Assembly: GCF_009362785.1 (NCBI RefSeq)
Contig: NZ_WHNQ01000002.1
Span: 186,001 to 250,000, forward strand
Reading direction: 5' to 3'
DNA from: Paraburkholderia atlantica
GTDB taxonomy: Bacteria; Pseudomonadota; Gammaproteobacteria; Burkholderiales; Burkholderiaceae
DNA length: 64,000 nucleotides
A program made the translations under genes and the position numbers. The notes beneath the pieces are model-generated. The model saw only the letters and a program-made list of their open reading frames with translations, was not told where the DNA came from and searched no databases. Position 1 is the first letter of the stretch, and every line of letters begins with the position of its first letter. Of this stretch, positions 9,225 to 18,225 are shown piece after piece.

Positions 9225-9243
9225 CCTCCCTCGAAGACTCATC

Positions 9244-11682
9244 ATGCGTTCACAGATCAATCTCAAACATCCGCCGCGCTTCGCGCTCGCCCCTAACGCT
9301 GGCAACCCCGCGGCCAACCCGGTCGTGCTGAGCGCGCAGTCGAACTGCCGCATCGAACTGTTCGTGCTCGCCGAGGACATCATCCGCGTGCTCGTGCTGC
9401 CGGACGGCGAAACGCACGGCCCGCGCACGTGGGCGATCGCGCCCGGCGCGGACGACGTGCCGCTCGAAGGCCGCGAGCGCCGCGACCTGAGCGGCTTTAC
9501 GCCGCCGCCGTTCACGGTGAACGACGCAGCCGGCCATGTCGTGATCGAAACCGCGCGCGTACGCGTGAGCGTCGCGCTCGAAGGCGGCGCCTGCGCATGG
9601 GACATCCTGCACGAAGGCACGTGGCATCGCGTGATGAGCGATCGCAAGACCCAGGCGTACAACTTCGGCTGGTGGGACTCGCGCGTGTATCACTACGTCG
9701 AGCAGCGCCGCGACGAAATGTACGTGGGCCTCGGCGAGCGTGCCGGCTCGCTCGATCGCGCGCAGCAAAGCTACGAGATGCGCAACATCGACGCAATGGG
9801 CTACAGCGCGCGCACAACGGACCCGCTGTACAAGCACATCCCGTTCTACGTGACGTGGCAGCCGCAGACGTCGACGGGCTTTGGCCTGTTCTACGACACG
9901 CTCGCCGATTGCCGCTTCGACATGGGCCGTGAGCTCGACAACTACCACGGTCACTATCGGCACTTCATCGCCGAGCATGGCGATCTCGACTACTACTTCA
10001 TCGCGTCGCCCGGCTCGCCGCTCGACGCGGTGCGCCGCTTCACGTGGCTCACCGGACGTCCCGCGTGGATGCCGAAGTGGGGTCTCGGCTACTCGGGCTC
10101 GACGATGAGCTACACCGACGCGCCGGACGCACAACAGCAGATGGGCGAATTCATCGAGCGCTGCCGCGAGCACGACGTGCTGTGCGATTCGTTCCATCTG
10201 TCGTCGGGCTATACGTCGATCGGGCCGAAGCGCTACGTGTTCAACTGGAACCACGAGAAGTTTCCGGACATCGACGGCTTCGTGCAGAGCTACCTCGATC
10301 ACGGCGTGCGTCTGTGCGCGAACATCAAGCCGTGTCTGCTGCAGGATCACCCCGCGTTCGACGACGTCGCCGAGGCCGGCCTGTTGATCGAAGCGCCCGA
10401 TGGCGAGCCCGCATGGGTGCAGTTCTGGGATGAAGTCGGCGCGTATCTCGACTTCACGAATCCCGCGACGATCGACTGGTGGAAGGCGCGCGTGAAGGAC
10501 GCGCTGCTCAAATACGGCATTGCGGCCACCTGGAACGACAACAACGAGTTCGAGATCTGGTCGCCGCATGCGATCGCGCGCGGCTTCGGCAAACCGTATC
10601 CGGCACATCAGGCGAAGGTGCTGCAAACGCAGCTGATGATGCGCGCGTCGCACGACGCGCAGCGCGAGCATGCGCCCGACAGACGTCCGTTCCTCGTATC
10701 GCGCTCGGGCGGCGTGGGCATGCATCGCTATGTACAGACGTGGTCGGGCGACAACTACACGTCGTGGGAAACGCTGCGCTTCAATCTGAAGATGGGCCTC
10801 GGGCTCGCGATGTCGGGCGTGTCGAATAGCGGCCACGACATCGGCGGCTTCTCGGGTCCGGCGCCGGAGCCGGAGCTGTTCGCGCGCTGGGTCGCGTTCG
10901 GCATTTTCCTGCCGCGCTTTTCGATTCACTCGTGGAACGACGACGGCACCGTCAACGAGCCGTGGATGCATCCCGAAGTCACGCGGCACGTGGCGGACCT
11001 GATCAAGCTGCGCTATCGCCTGATCCCTTACCTGTACGAGCTGCTGTGGCAATCGCATAGCGCGTACGAGCCGGTGCTGCGGCCGCTGTTCGCGGAGTTT
11101 CCGCACGATCCGCGCTGCCTCGTCGATGGCGACGACATGATGCTCGGCTCGTCGATGCTGGTCGCGCCGGTGGTCGATCCGGGCCGGAGCACGCGCGACG
11201 TGTACCTGCCGGCCGGTTCGCGCTGGGTGTCGTACTGGAGCGGTGAAGCGTTCGACGGCGGCCAGACCGTCACGTTGCCCGCGCCGTTCGAGCGGCCGGT
11301 GTTCCTGCTGCGCGAAGGCAGCGTGATTCCGCTCAACATCGCCGAGCAGCATTTCGGCCGTCCCGCCGACGAGCGCGCATTCCTCGCGGTGCCGTATGCC
11401 GCCGGCGCGGGCACGGCGCAAGGCGGCTCGATCGAGGACGACGGCGAGACCGAAGCGTGGCGCAATGGCGAGCAAGGCCGCTGGAACGTCATGCTAACGG
11501 GCGACGCAAACACGTTGCGCGTGACGCTCGAGCGTCCGCAATGGAAACATCACTCGCAGCAGCAAGTGCGAGTGTTCGTGCCGACGCATGAGACTCGCGC
11601 GATCGTCTGCACGAACGGCACGCTCGACGCCGACCATACCGCAAACGGCTGGCGCTGCCTGACGATTTCGTTGCCGCACTGA
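9244..11682 (+). CDS. Glycoside hydrolase family 31 (alpha-glucosidase/alpha-xylosidase-like)
   Basis: This 812-residue enzyme has an N-terminal beta-sandwich (about 1-250), a catalytic barrel and C-terminal beta domains. The barrel shows the GH31 catalytic residues: Asp432 in ATWNDNNEFEIW is the expected nucleophile and Asp503 in TWSGDNYTSWETL the expected acid/base. Other family marks are CDSFHLSSGYTSIG, FLVSRSGGVGMHRY and SGHDIGGFSG. There is no signal peptide, so it acts in the cytoplasm on an imported alpha-glycoside. Its place between an ExuT-like transporter and a porin suggests an alpha-linked, uronate-containing disaccharide as substrate (inference). GH31 also includes alpha-xylosidases and sulfoquinovosidases, so the specificity is open. 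Confidence 0.88.
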   Translation: MRSQINLKHPPRFALAPNAGNPAANPVVLSAQSNCRIELFVLAEDIIRVLVLPDGETHGPRTWAIAPGADDVPLEGRERRDLSGFTPPPFTVNDAAGHVVIETARVRVSVALEGGACAWDILHEGTWHRVMSDRKTQAYNFGWWDSRVYHYVEQRRDEMYVGLGERAGSLDRAQQSYEMRNIDAMGYSARTTDPLYKHIPFYVTWQPQTSTGFGLFYDTLADCRFDMGRELDNYHGHYRHFIAEHGDLDYYFIASPGSPLDAVRRFTWLTGRPAWMPKWGLGYSGSTMSYTDAPDAQQQMGEFIERCREHDVLCDSFHLSSGYTSIGPKRYVFNWNHEKFPDIDGFVQSYLDHGVRLCANIKPCLLQDHPAFDDVAEAGLLIEAPDGEPAWVQFWDEVGAYLDFTNPATIDWWKARVKDALLKYGIAATWNDNNEFEIWSPHAIARGFGKPYPAHQAKVLQTQLMMRASHDAQREHAPDRRPFLVSRSGGVGMHRYVQTWSGDNYTSWETLRFNLKMGLGLAMSGVSNSGHDIGGFSGPAPEPELFARWVAFGIFLPRFSIHSWNDDGTVNEPWMHPEVTRHVADLIKLRYRLIPYLYELLWQSHSAYEPVLRPLFAEFPHDPRCLVDGDDMMLGSSMLVAPVVDPGRSTRDVYLPAGSRWVSYWSGEAFDGGQTVTLPAPFERPVFLLREGSVIPLNIAEQHFGRPADERAFLAVPYAAGAGTAQGGSIEDDGETEAWRNGEQGRWNVMLTGDANTLRVTLERPQWKHHSQQQVRVFVPTHETRAIVCTNGTLDADHTANGWRCLTISLPH

Positions 11683-11746
11683 GGCACAAAAGCACCGACT
11701 CGCGCTACCAGGCTCGCACTACTAGGCACTGAACAACACACCGCAC

Positions 11747-11766
11747 CGGCCTGAGGGATCAGGCCG
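11747..11766 (+). other. Intercistronic hairpin between GH31 and porin genes
   Basis: An 8-bp perfect stem (11747-11754 with 11759-11766) has a GGGA loop but no T-run, so it is not a classical terminator. It could stabilise the upstream mRNA or attenuate read-through into the porin gene. Confidence 0.4.
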
Positions 11767-11793
11767 TCCCTTCAGTCTGGAGACGTCCCAATC

Positions 11794-12978
11794 ATGAAAA
11801 TAAACCAGCGTGCGCGCACCCGCGCGTTTGTCCTCTGCTGCCTGCCGTTCGCGGGCGCCGCGTTATCGACCAGCGCGTCCGCGCAAAGCAGCGTCACGTT
11901 GTACGGCGTCGTCGACAATGCGTTCGCTTATGCCAGCAATCAGAAGGGGCATTCGAACTTCTACATGAGCCAGGGCAATCTTCAGGCGAGCAAGTTCGGC
12001 TTCCTCGGCTCGGAAGATCTCGGCGGCGGCACGAAGGGTATCTTCCGGCTCGAGAGCGGCTTCAATTCGCTGACCGGCGCGCAAAGCACCGCGGGCTACC
12101 TGTTCAACCGCCAGGCCTATGTCGGCCTCGCGAACGACCGCTACGGAACCGTGACGCTCGGCCGCCAGTACACGCCCTACTTCCAGATGGTCGGCGCACT
12201 CGGACCGACCGGCGTGCTGACCGGCGCGACCGGCGCGCACCCTGGCGATCTCGACGCCCTCGACACGACACTGCGCTTCAATAATTCCGTTACCTATCTA
12301 TCACCGACGATCGCGGGTCTGCAGGCTAGCGCGCAGTATGGTCTCGGTGGCGTGCCCGGCAGCGTCGCGAACGGCAGCCTGTTCAGCGCTGCGCTGCGTT
12401 ATGACTTCCAGCCCGTGTCGCTCGCGGCCGGCTATGTGAAGCTGAAGGACATCGCGACCAGCGCGGCGCTCGGCAGCTTCGCGATCAACTCCCCGGTCAA
12501 CAACGGTTATGCGAGCGCGCGCAGCGCGCAGCTGTTCGCCGCGGCGGGCCGCTACACGTGGCACGATCTGATGGTGGGCCTCAACTACTCGAATGTGCAG
12601 TACGCGCCGGGCAACGGCTCGCGGTTCTTCGACAAGGCCGTGTTCAACACGTATGGCGCGATCGCGACGTACCGGATCACGCCGAGCGTGACCGTCGGCG
12701 GCGGCTATAGCTTCACGCACGCAAGCCAGGCGAATGGCATCACCGATCCGGCGCACTATCATCAGATCTCGCTCGAACAAACTTATAACCTGTCGGCGCG
12801 CACCACGCTGTACGCGCTCGAGGCCTATCAGCATGCAGGCGGCAAATCGCTGATCGCGTCGGGCAGCGGCGTGACCATCGCCGACGCGGTCGCGGTGGTC
12901 GGCGACTCGCAGAACACGACGCCGTCGTCGGGGCCGTCTCAGTTCGTCGGCATGGTGGGATTGCGGCACGCGTTCTAA
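11794..12978 (+). CDS. Outer-membrane porin (OmpC-like, Gram-negative porin family)
   Basis: This 394-residue trimeric-type porin has a signal peptide (about 1-30, ending STSASA before QSSVTLYGVVDNAF). It has the betaproteobacterial porin marks SKFGFLGSEDLGGGTKGIF and NRQAYVGLANDRYGTVTLGR, and a C-terminal Phe (GMVGLRHAF) needed for recognition by the BAM complex. It forms a 16-strand beta-barrel for diffusion of small solutes. Its position 112 bp after the GH31 gene suggests it supplies the outer-membrane step for the same substrate, although a hairpin in the gap leaves separate regulation possible. General porin function is certain; specificity is not. Confidence 0.92.
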   Translation: MKINQRARTRAFVLCCLPFAGAALSTSASAQSSVTLYGVVDNAFAYASNQKGHSNFYMSQGNLQASKFGFLGSEDLGGGTKGIFRLESGFNSLTGAQSTAGYLFNRQAYVGLANDRYGTVTLGRQYTPYFQMVGALGPTGVLTGATGAHPGDLDALDTTLRFNNSVTYLSPTIAGLQASAQYGLGGVPGSVANGSLFSAALRYDFQPVSLAAGYVKLKDIATSAALGSFAINSPVNNGYASARSAQLFAAAGRYTWHDLMVGLNYSNVQYAPGNGSRFFDKAVFNTYGAIATYRITPSVTVGGGYSFTHASQANGITDPAHYHQISLEQTYNLSARTTLYALEAYQHAGGKSLIASGSGVTIADAVAVVGDSQNTTPSSGPSQFVGMVGLRHAF

Positions 12979-13070
12979 GCGACGCGCTTGCAGTCGGTGG
13001 CACGATCGGATCGATCAGCAGGGCTCATTGCCCGTCGCGATGAAGCTGGCGTGCCGCCGACCGTTGTGTT

Positions 13071-13092
13071 CGAAGTGGCCGAAGCCACTTCG
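13071..13092. terminator. Hairpin between convergent porin and adhesin genes
   Basis: A 9-bp perfect stem (13071-13079 with 13084-13092) has a CGAA loop and lies between the ends of the convergent porin and fimbrial adhesin genes. There is no T-run, so terminator function is plausible but unproven. Confidence 0.45.
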
Positions 13093-13108
13093 TCGACGTG
13101 ACGCAGGT

Positions 13109-14158
13109 TTACTGATATGACATCGTGAACGTCGCGACGCCGTTCGCGCTTCCGGCGGTGATCGTATTACCGGTTTTCACGTAACGCCCGCCAAAGGGCA
13201 AACCGACCACGGAGCCGCTGCCCGCGCTGCTACCAACACGCATCTGATGCAAATTGCCCGCCGCCGACGAATCCGGTCCGAACGAGACCGGACTGCCATC
13301 TTTGACGATCTGAATACCGACACCGCTCGCGCTCGACCCCGACGCCAACGATAAAACGTTCGAATAGTTAGCGGGATGGTTGTTGTCTGTAAAAGTAATG
13401 GAGTAGTTCGTCGTTACACCGGCGCAATTCAACCCGATCTGAAAAGGGACCGTATCCGACGTCGATCCCACTGCATGGAATCGACCGAGCGGTACGTTTC
13501 CCAATGACACGCCGATCGAAGGCGTCGTGACCGTACAGGTTTGATTTGCGATCTGCACAGGGTTCGCCAATGACACGGTGCTGGCGTTGAGGCCGCCCAC
13601 CGTCGTCGAGAAATACGGGCCGGCCGGCAGCGTCTGGCTGCTGACGAGCGGCGACAGTTTGACCAGCTGCATCGTGATGGTCGGTCCCAGATACGCGTAA
13701 CATTTGCCGCCCGCTGCCTGATTGCACGACGTCGGCTCGAAGAGCGAGACCGGCAACGTTCGCGCACCGGTGGGAAAGTATCGGCCGTTCGCCTGCAGCG
13801 TATAGCCGATGCCCGTCGCGCCGATCGGCATCACGTTGTTCGAGCCGGACGAGCCTCCTCCCTGGAGGTTCGCGTAGACGGCGGACGCATCCGTCGTGCA
13901 ATGCACGCCGGATGGTGCCGCACTATTGAAAGCGACCGTCGCCGTGCCTTGACCGATCACGCTGCCCACTGCTGCATCACGCGCAACGGTGATCGGCGAC
14001 GCGATCGAGATCATCAGACTCGGCGTGCCAGCCGAGCCTTGCGTGCATTGGCCATGCGCGACCTCCGGCAGCAGCATCGTCAGCATCAACGCGCATGCCG
14101 ACGACAGCGCTTGCGTCGCGACGCCTTCCGAATGGACAAACCTGCAGACGAGTTTCAT
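13109..14158 (-). CDS. Fimbrial tip adhesin / minor pilin of a chaperone-usher pilus
   Basis: This 349-residue protein has a signal peptide (about 1-35, ending PEVAHG before QCTQG). It has a two-domain layout: an N-terminal part of about 180 residues with a Cys pair, and a C-terminal pilin domain starting near CTVTTPSIGVSLGNVPLGRF. The latter ends in the donor-strand-accepting pattern with a penultimate Tyr (ATFTMSYQ). This matches FimH/MrkD-type tip adhesins, where the N-terminal domain binds a receptor. I chose the ATG at 14158, preceded by AAGGAAG at good spacing; the longer open frame upstream overlaps the neighbouring gene. It is last in the pilus operon. The receptor is unknown. Confidence 0.85.
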   Translation of the reverse strand: MKLVCRFVHSEGVATQALSSACALMLTMLLPEVAHGQCTQGSAGTPSLMISIASPITVARDAAVGSVIGQGTATVAFNSAAPSGVHCTTDASAVYANLQGGGSSGSNNVMPIGATGIGYTLQANGRYFPTGARTLPVSLFEPTSCNQAAGGKCYAYLGPTITMQLVKLSPLVSSQTLPAGPYFSTTVGGLNASTVSLANPVQIANQTCTVTTPSIGVSLGNVPLGRFHAVGSTSDTVPFQIGLNCAGVTTNYSITFTDNNHPANYSNVLSLASGSSASGVGIQIVKDGSPVSFGPDSSAAGNLHQMRVGSSAGSGSVVGLPFGGRYVKTGNTITAGSANGVATFTMSYQ

Positions 14159-14192
14159 AAACTTCCTTGCGATGAGCGAGCGACCGCGCGCG

Positions 14193-14477
14193 TCAATGCG
14201 CAGGCGGTAACGGCACGAAACCGACGCCGTGTCCCCCACGATTGCCGGTGCCATTGCCGGCGCCATTGGGCGGCGGCGTCGCCGACGCGCCGGCAGGACT
14301 CGCTGCGCCGCCCGTCGATGCATGACGTTTGCGCCAGTCTCCATGCGCCCGATTAGCCCCAGCGACCGCAGGATTGCCCGCGATGCCGGGCGAACGAACC
14401 CTCTGCGCGTGGGCCGGGAGCATCGGCGCGGCCGTCAGCGCGAACAGCGAAACGGCCAGTAAAAGACGTGCTTTCAA
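14193..14477 (-). CDS. Small secreted protein of unknown function in the pilus operon
   Basis: This 94-residue protein has a clear signal peptide (about 1-25, ending LPAHAQ). The mature part is short and low-complexity, rich in Gly, Ala, Asn, Pro and Arg (for example GNGTGNRGGHGVGFVPLPP), with no recognised domain and no Cys. The start is TTG at 14477, with GAGAG upstream on the minus strand; no ATG is available. It lies between the usher and adhesin genes, 70 bp after the former and 34 bp before the latter, so it is probably cotranscribed. It does not look like a pilin, because the C-terminal beta-strand motif is missing. Function is unknown; I am fairly but not fully sure it is a real gene. 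Confidence 0.6.
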   Translation of the reverse strand: MKARLLLAVSLFALTAAPMLPAHAQRVRSPGIAGNPAVAGANRAHGDWRKRHASTGGAASPAGASATPPPNGAGNGTGNRGGHGVGFVPLPPAH

Positions 14478-14547
14478 TTGAGCGCTCTCTTTGAACGTTG
14501 ATTGAATCTATCCGCGTGGGGATGGGCATCGGCAAACGGTCGGCGTC

Positions 14548-17235
14548 TCAGTCTCCTCGCGAGTCGACGCTGAACACTGGGTCCGGATCGTGGAGCGCGC
14601 GCTGCGGCGTCTGCATCTGTGCGGTGGCGATCGTGCTAGCCGCTGCCTGCGCCTGCCGCGCGCTCGCGCTCACATCGCAAACGGCCTCGGCGTGCGCGAA
14701 CCTGCCTCGATCCTCGCCGCGCGCCGGCAACTGGTAGTGCAGCAAACACTGCTCGTCGACGGCATCGCCCCACTTCACCGCCAGCGTGCCCGCATCGTCG
14801 ATGCCTCGCGCGAAGATGCGACTGCCCTGCCCGATCACGCCGATGTCGCGACCCTGCGCGTCGCGCACGCTCGCACCGAACGGCAGCGGCGCGCCGTTCG
14901 GTCGACGCGCGATGATCACCGCGGCTCGGCCTGTGACGGTATCGAAATGAATCATCACGACCGAGTTCGCGCGTGGCGTCACTTGCTGCGTGGTCGACTT
15001 GAATTCGACGTCGAGCGGCAAACCCTTCGGATCGATGTCGACTGTGTTGGCCCGGTACGGCATCAGATACGGAATCACCGCATATCCGCGACTATCGATA
15101 CGAACTCCCGACGAATTCGTCACGCGTGCGCCGTCAGCTCCCTTCGCCTCGACGATGCCGACCGTCTCGCCAAGATCGTTGGCGAACGTGACGCCGCCCG
15201 GATGCGCGACGAGCGCGCCCGACATCCCGCCCGACACCTGCGAGTAGCCCGACCCCGTGCTCGCGCTGCCGAGGAAGGTCGCGTACGGGCTACGGTACTG
15301 GCCATTGACGCCGCCAACCGTCGAGCCCGACGCATGGTTGACGTTCACACCGTAGCTGAAACGGTCGTCGACACCTGCGGTGCCCGTCAGCATCGCCTGC
15401 TCGGACCAGCCGCTGATGTTGTCGTGCACGACGCTGGTCGCGAGCGTCGGAGCATGCTGCGATTTACCGAGCGGCACCGACACGTTGAGGAACAACTGGT
15501 TGTTCATCTGGCCGCTCAGCGTATCGAGTTGCCGCGACAGCGAAAGGTTGTAGCTGAAGATCGTGCCCAGCGCGCGCACGAAGTTGTTGTAGCCGATCTG
15601 GAATTGCGTCGTCGTGCCTGCGCGGTTCCAGTAGTCCAGCGTCGAGCCGACCGCGTAGGCGTTGCCCCAGCCCTCGCCGAATCCCTGGTTCATCGTCAAC
15701 TGGACCTGGTTGCGTTGCCGGTCGGTCGCGTTCGGTGACTGGCCGGCGTCGAGCGCCTTGCGCGCGAGCATCGCATCACGCAGCGCCCAGAAACCGCTCG
15801 ACGAATAGCGATAGGCGGCGACCGTAAAGTTTGTGTCGGTCGACGACATCAGCTTGCTGTAGCTGATCCGCACGCTCTGGCCCGACGTATTCGCCGCGCC
15901 GCGAATGCTCGCGCTCGCCTGCGTCACGTCGAGCGCAAGCGCGCCGAGCGGTGTGTTGAACGCCGCACCGATGAGCCCCGCCGCGTAGCCTTGCGCCGCG
16001 ATCACACCGGCGTAGCCGGTGACCAGGTTGTTGATGCCGTACTGGAAGGTGCCCTGTACGATGTTCGCGTGATGGTCCAGCTCGGCGTCGCGAATCTGGC
16101 CGAGCACGAAGTTAAAGCGCGGCACGCCCGGACGCAGCAGTTGCACCACCGATGCATAGGGCACCGTAAAGCTGCGCTGGCCACCGTCGGCCTCGGTGAT
16201 CGTCACCAGCAAATTGCCGCCGTAACCGGTCGCATACAGATCGTCGATCTCGAACGCGCCGGGCGGGACCGTGGTCTCGTAGAGCCGGTTGCCGTTCTGC
16301 GTGACCGTCACCCGCGCATTGGTCAGCGCGATGCCGCGAATCAGCGGCGCGTAGCCGCGCTGCGAATCGGGCAGCATGCGATCGTCGCTGCCGAGTTGCA
16401 CGCCGCGGATACCGATGCTGTCGAACACCACGCCGTCGGTGAATGCGTCGCCGATCGTCAACTGGCTGCGCAAGCCTGGCAGATCGTGCTGCGCGTAGGT
16501 TGCGATGTTCTGATACGAACGCGGGCCGTTCGGCTGCCAGTTGAACGCCGAGTTCTGCCGCAGATGCCAGCTTCCGATATTGACCCCGCTGTTCAGACCC
16601 AGGTAGGTCTGCGTGCTGCCGTAACCGGAACCCATCACGCGAAACGCGTTCAGGTTATAGCCGAGCGAGGCGGACGGCACGCCCGCATCCCAGAATTCCG
16701 GGCTCACATAGCCTTGAGGAATGCGCGACAGCGCGATCTGCGGAATGCTCACATCGAGCCGCAGATCGGACAGATCGAACGATACCGATGCGCCCTCGAC
16801 GATCTCCCCCAGATTCAGGCACTCACCCCCGCCCGCCAGCACCACGCGCGCTTTGTCGGAGAGTTTCGTCTGATTCAGCCCGAGGCGCGCGACCAGCGAC
16901 TTATCGAAGCATGGCGTCGCGCTGTCGACGCCTTCAGATACGCGGAAGTTCACCGCAGGATGGCCGATCCAGTTGCCGTTCACATAAAGATCGACCGTGT
17001 ATTCGCCCGGCACCACCGGATTGCCACGCTCGAAACGCGATACGTCGACGCTCTGGTTCCTCGGCTTCATCAGGAACTGGTCGTCGAACTGAACCTGCGC
17101 GGACATCGCCGTATCGGCATGGGCAACAGACGCGAGCCACGTTGCGAGAGCACCAAGGATCGCGAGACGGCGACGCAACGGCGCGGGCCAACTGCCCGTG
17201 CGGCGGATCGGTGGTTCCTGCTGTCGGATACGCAT
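14548..17235 (-). CDS. Fimbrial outer-membrane usher
   Basis: This is an outer-membrane usher of about 895 residues (PapC/FimD family). It has a signal sequence ending ASVAHA, an N-terminal chaperone-binding domain (VQFDDQFL, VPGEYTVDLYVNG), a 24-strand barrel (for example LGYNLNAF, GDAFTDGVVFDSIGIRG) with plug region, and C-terminal domains with YVIPYLMPY-like and PLPFGASVRD motifs. It recruits chaperone-subunit complexes and secretes the pilus. The start is uncertain: I use the ATG at 17235, but an in-frame ATG at 17310, 22 bp after the chaperone stop, would add 25 residues. Neither has a strong ribosome-binding site. Confidence 0.9.
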   Translation of the reverse strand: MRIRQQEPPIRRTGSWPAPLRRRLAILGALATWLASVAHADTAMSAQVQFDDQFLMKPRNQSVDVSRFERGNPVVPGEYTVDLYVNGNWIGHPAVNFRVSEGVDSATPCFDKSLVARLGLNQTKLSDKARVVLAGGGECLNLGEIVEGASVSFDLSDLRLDVSIPQIALSRIPQGYVSPEFWDAGVPSASLGYNLNAFRVMGSGYGSTQTYLGLNSGVNIGSWHLRQNSAFNWQPNGPRSYQNIATYAQHDLPGLRSQLTIGDAFTDGVVFDSIGIRGVQLGSDDRMLPDSQRGYAPLIRGIALTNARVTVTQNGNRLYETTVPPGAFEIDDLYATGYGGNLLVTITEADGGQRSFTVPYASVVQLLRPGVPRFNFVLGQIRDAELDHHANIVQGTFQYGINNLVTGYAGVIAAQGYAAGLIGAAFNTPLGALALDVTQASASIRGAANTSGQSVRISYSKLMSSTDTNFTVAAYRYSSSGFWALRDAMLARKALDAGQSPNATDRQRNQVQLTMNQGFGEGWGNAYAVGSTLDYWNRAGTTTQFQIGYNNFVRALGTIFSYNLSLSRQLDTLSGQMNNQLFLNVSVPLGKSQHAPTLATSVVHDNISGWSEQAMLTGTAGVDDRFSYGVNVNHASGSTVGGVNGQYRSPYATFLGSASTGSGYSQVSGGMSGALVAHPGGVTFANDLGETVGIVEAKGADGARVTNSSGVRIDSRGYAVIPYLMPYRANTVDIDPKGLPLDVEFKSTTQQVTPRANSVVMIHFDTVTGRAAVIIARRPNGAPLPFGASVRDAQGRDIGVIGQGSRIFARGIDDAGTLAVKWGDAVDEQCLLHYQLPARGEDRGRFAHAEAVCDVSASARQAQAAASTIATAQMQTPQRALHDPDPVFSVDSRGD

Positions 17236-17332
17236 GAAGACCGTTTTTTTAATACTGGACAAGCGTGATGACTCGAGCGGGTGCGGCACCCGTGCGGGTC
17301 GCGGCACCATGAATTGCCGCGGGCGACTTTGC

Positions 17333-18106
17333 TCAAGGCGGAGCCACGGGCGGAGGTGCCGACCGCGGCCGATACTGCCCGGGTACGCCGGCGCCGTAGT
17401 CGTTCAGGAACTTGTAGTCGACGTGCAGCGGCGCCCCCGGCAGCGACGTGACATTGCCGACGTCGTAGTTCCGCGTCGCGCCTGGATCGATCATGCCGCC
17501 TTTGTCATCGGTCCACGTGTCACCGCCCGCTTTGGCAACGATCTGCGTGAACGTGACGTGGTACGGCGTCGGATTGGTGGCCTCGAGCACGTAGCCGCCA
17601 GCTTCCCTTTTCGACACGAACTTCCAGCTAATCTTCGAGGGCGCTTCGTCCGCGCGACCGGCGAGTTCGGTGGGACGAAAGAACAGCTTGATGCGTGAGC
17701 GCAACGCCAAACGCAGCACGTTGCGCTCGGCACCATCCGCCGGCGCGGTAATGGGTGGCACTTCGAGCACGTTGAACCAGAACAGCGACTCCCTATGTTG
17801 TGGCAGTGCGTCCTGCGTATAGATCAACCGCACACTTTGGCCTTTTCCCGGATCGAGCCGGAACAGCGGCGGCGACAGCGTGAACGGAACCTCGATCGCG
17901 TCCGGCAGCAGCCTCGGGTTGCCGGTATCAAGCCAGAGCTGCACGAGCGCTGGGTCGTCGCCGACATTGTCCAACCTGACCGTGATCTCACGGTCGCTCG
18001 CGCCGTACACCAGCCGCGTTCCATTGATGACGACACTCGCGTCGGCGGCGCCTGAACCCAACCACAAGGCAGCCGCTGCTGCCAACACATTGGTACGTAC
18101 TGCCAT
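17333..18106 (-). CDS. Periplasmic pilus chaperone (PapD-like)
   Basis: This 257-residue chaperone has a signal peptide ending GAADA. An immunoglobulin-like N-terminal domain follows, with GTRLVYGASDREITVRLDN, where the conserved Arg anchors the subunit C-terminus. The family motif LFWFNVLEVPP and SRIKLFFRP, with the partner Lys, are present, then a second domain. It donates a strand to pilins and delivers them to the usher. The Pro-rich tail (PRSAPPPVAPP) is a small extension. I chose the ATG at 18106; a start 24 nt upstream in the same frame is possible. Located between the pilin and usher genes. Confidence 0.93.
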   Translation of the reverse strand: MAVRTNVLAAAAALWLGSGAADASVVINGTRLVYGASDREITVRLDNVGDDPALVQLWLDTGNPRLLPDAIEVPFTLSPPLFRLDPGKGQSVRLIYTQDALPQHRESLFWFNVLEVPPITAPADGAERNVLRLALRSRIKLFFRPTELAGRADEAPSKISWKFVSKREAGGYVLEATNPTPYHVTFTQIVAKAGGDTWTDDKGGMIDPGATRNYDVGNVTSLPGAPLHVDYKFLNDYGAGVPGQYRPRSAPPPVAPP

Positions 18107-18225
18107 TCTCACGCCCCACTCACCCGGCAAGCCGGGACGTCACTGAGATTCATGGCAACAGCCAGCGCCAGAGAGACGCCAACTGCCGCCCCCATCAGGT
18201 ACGGTCGATGACCACTCCGTTTTGC

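Noticed and set aside
9250..11475. A 741-codon open frame on the minus strand through the GH31 gene, and similar long antisense frames at 25877-27427, 35714-38272 and 45976-47610
   Set aside because: They are shadows of high-GC coding DNA. Products are Arg/Ala/His-rich without domains or signal sequences and lie opposite well-recognised genes.
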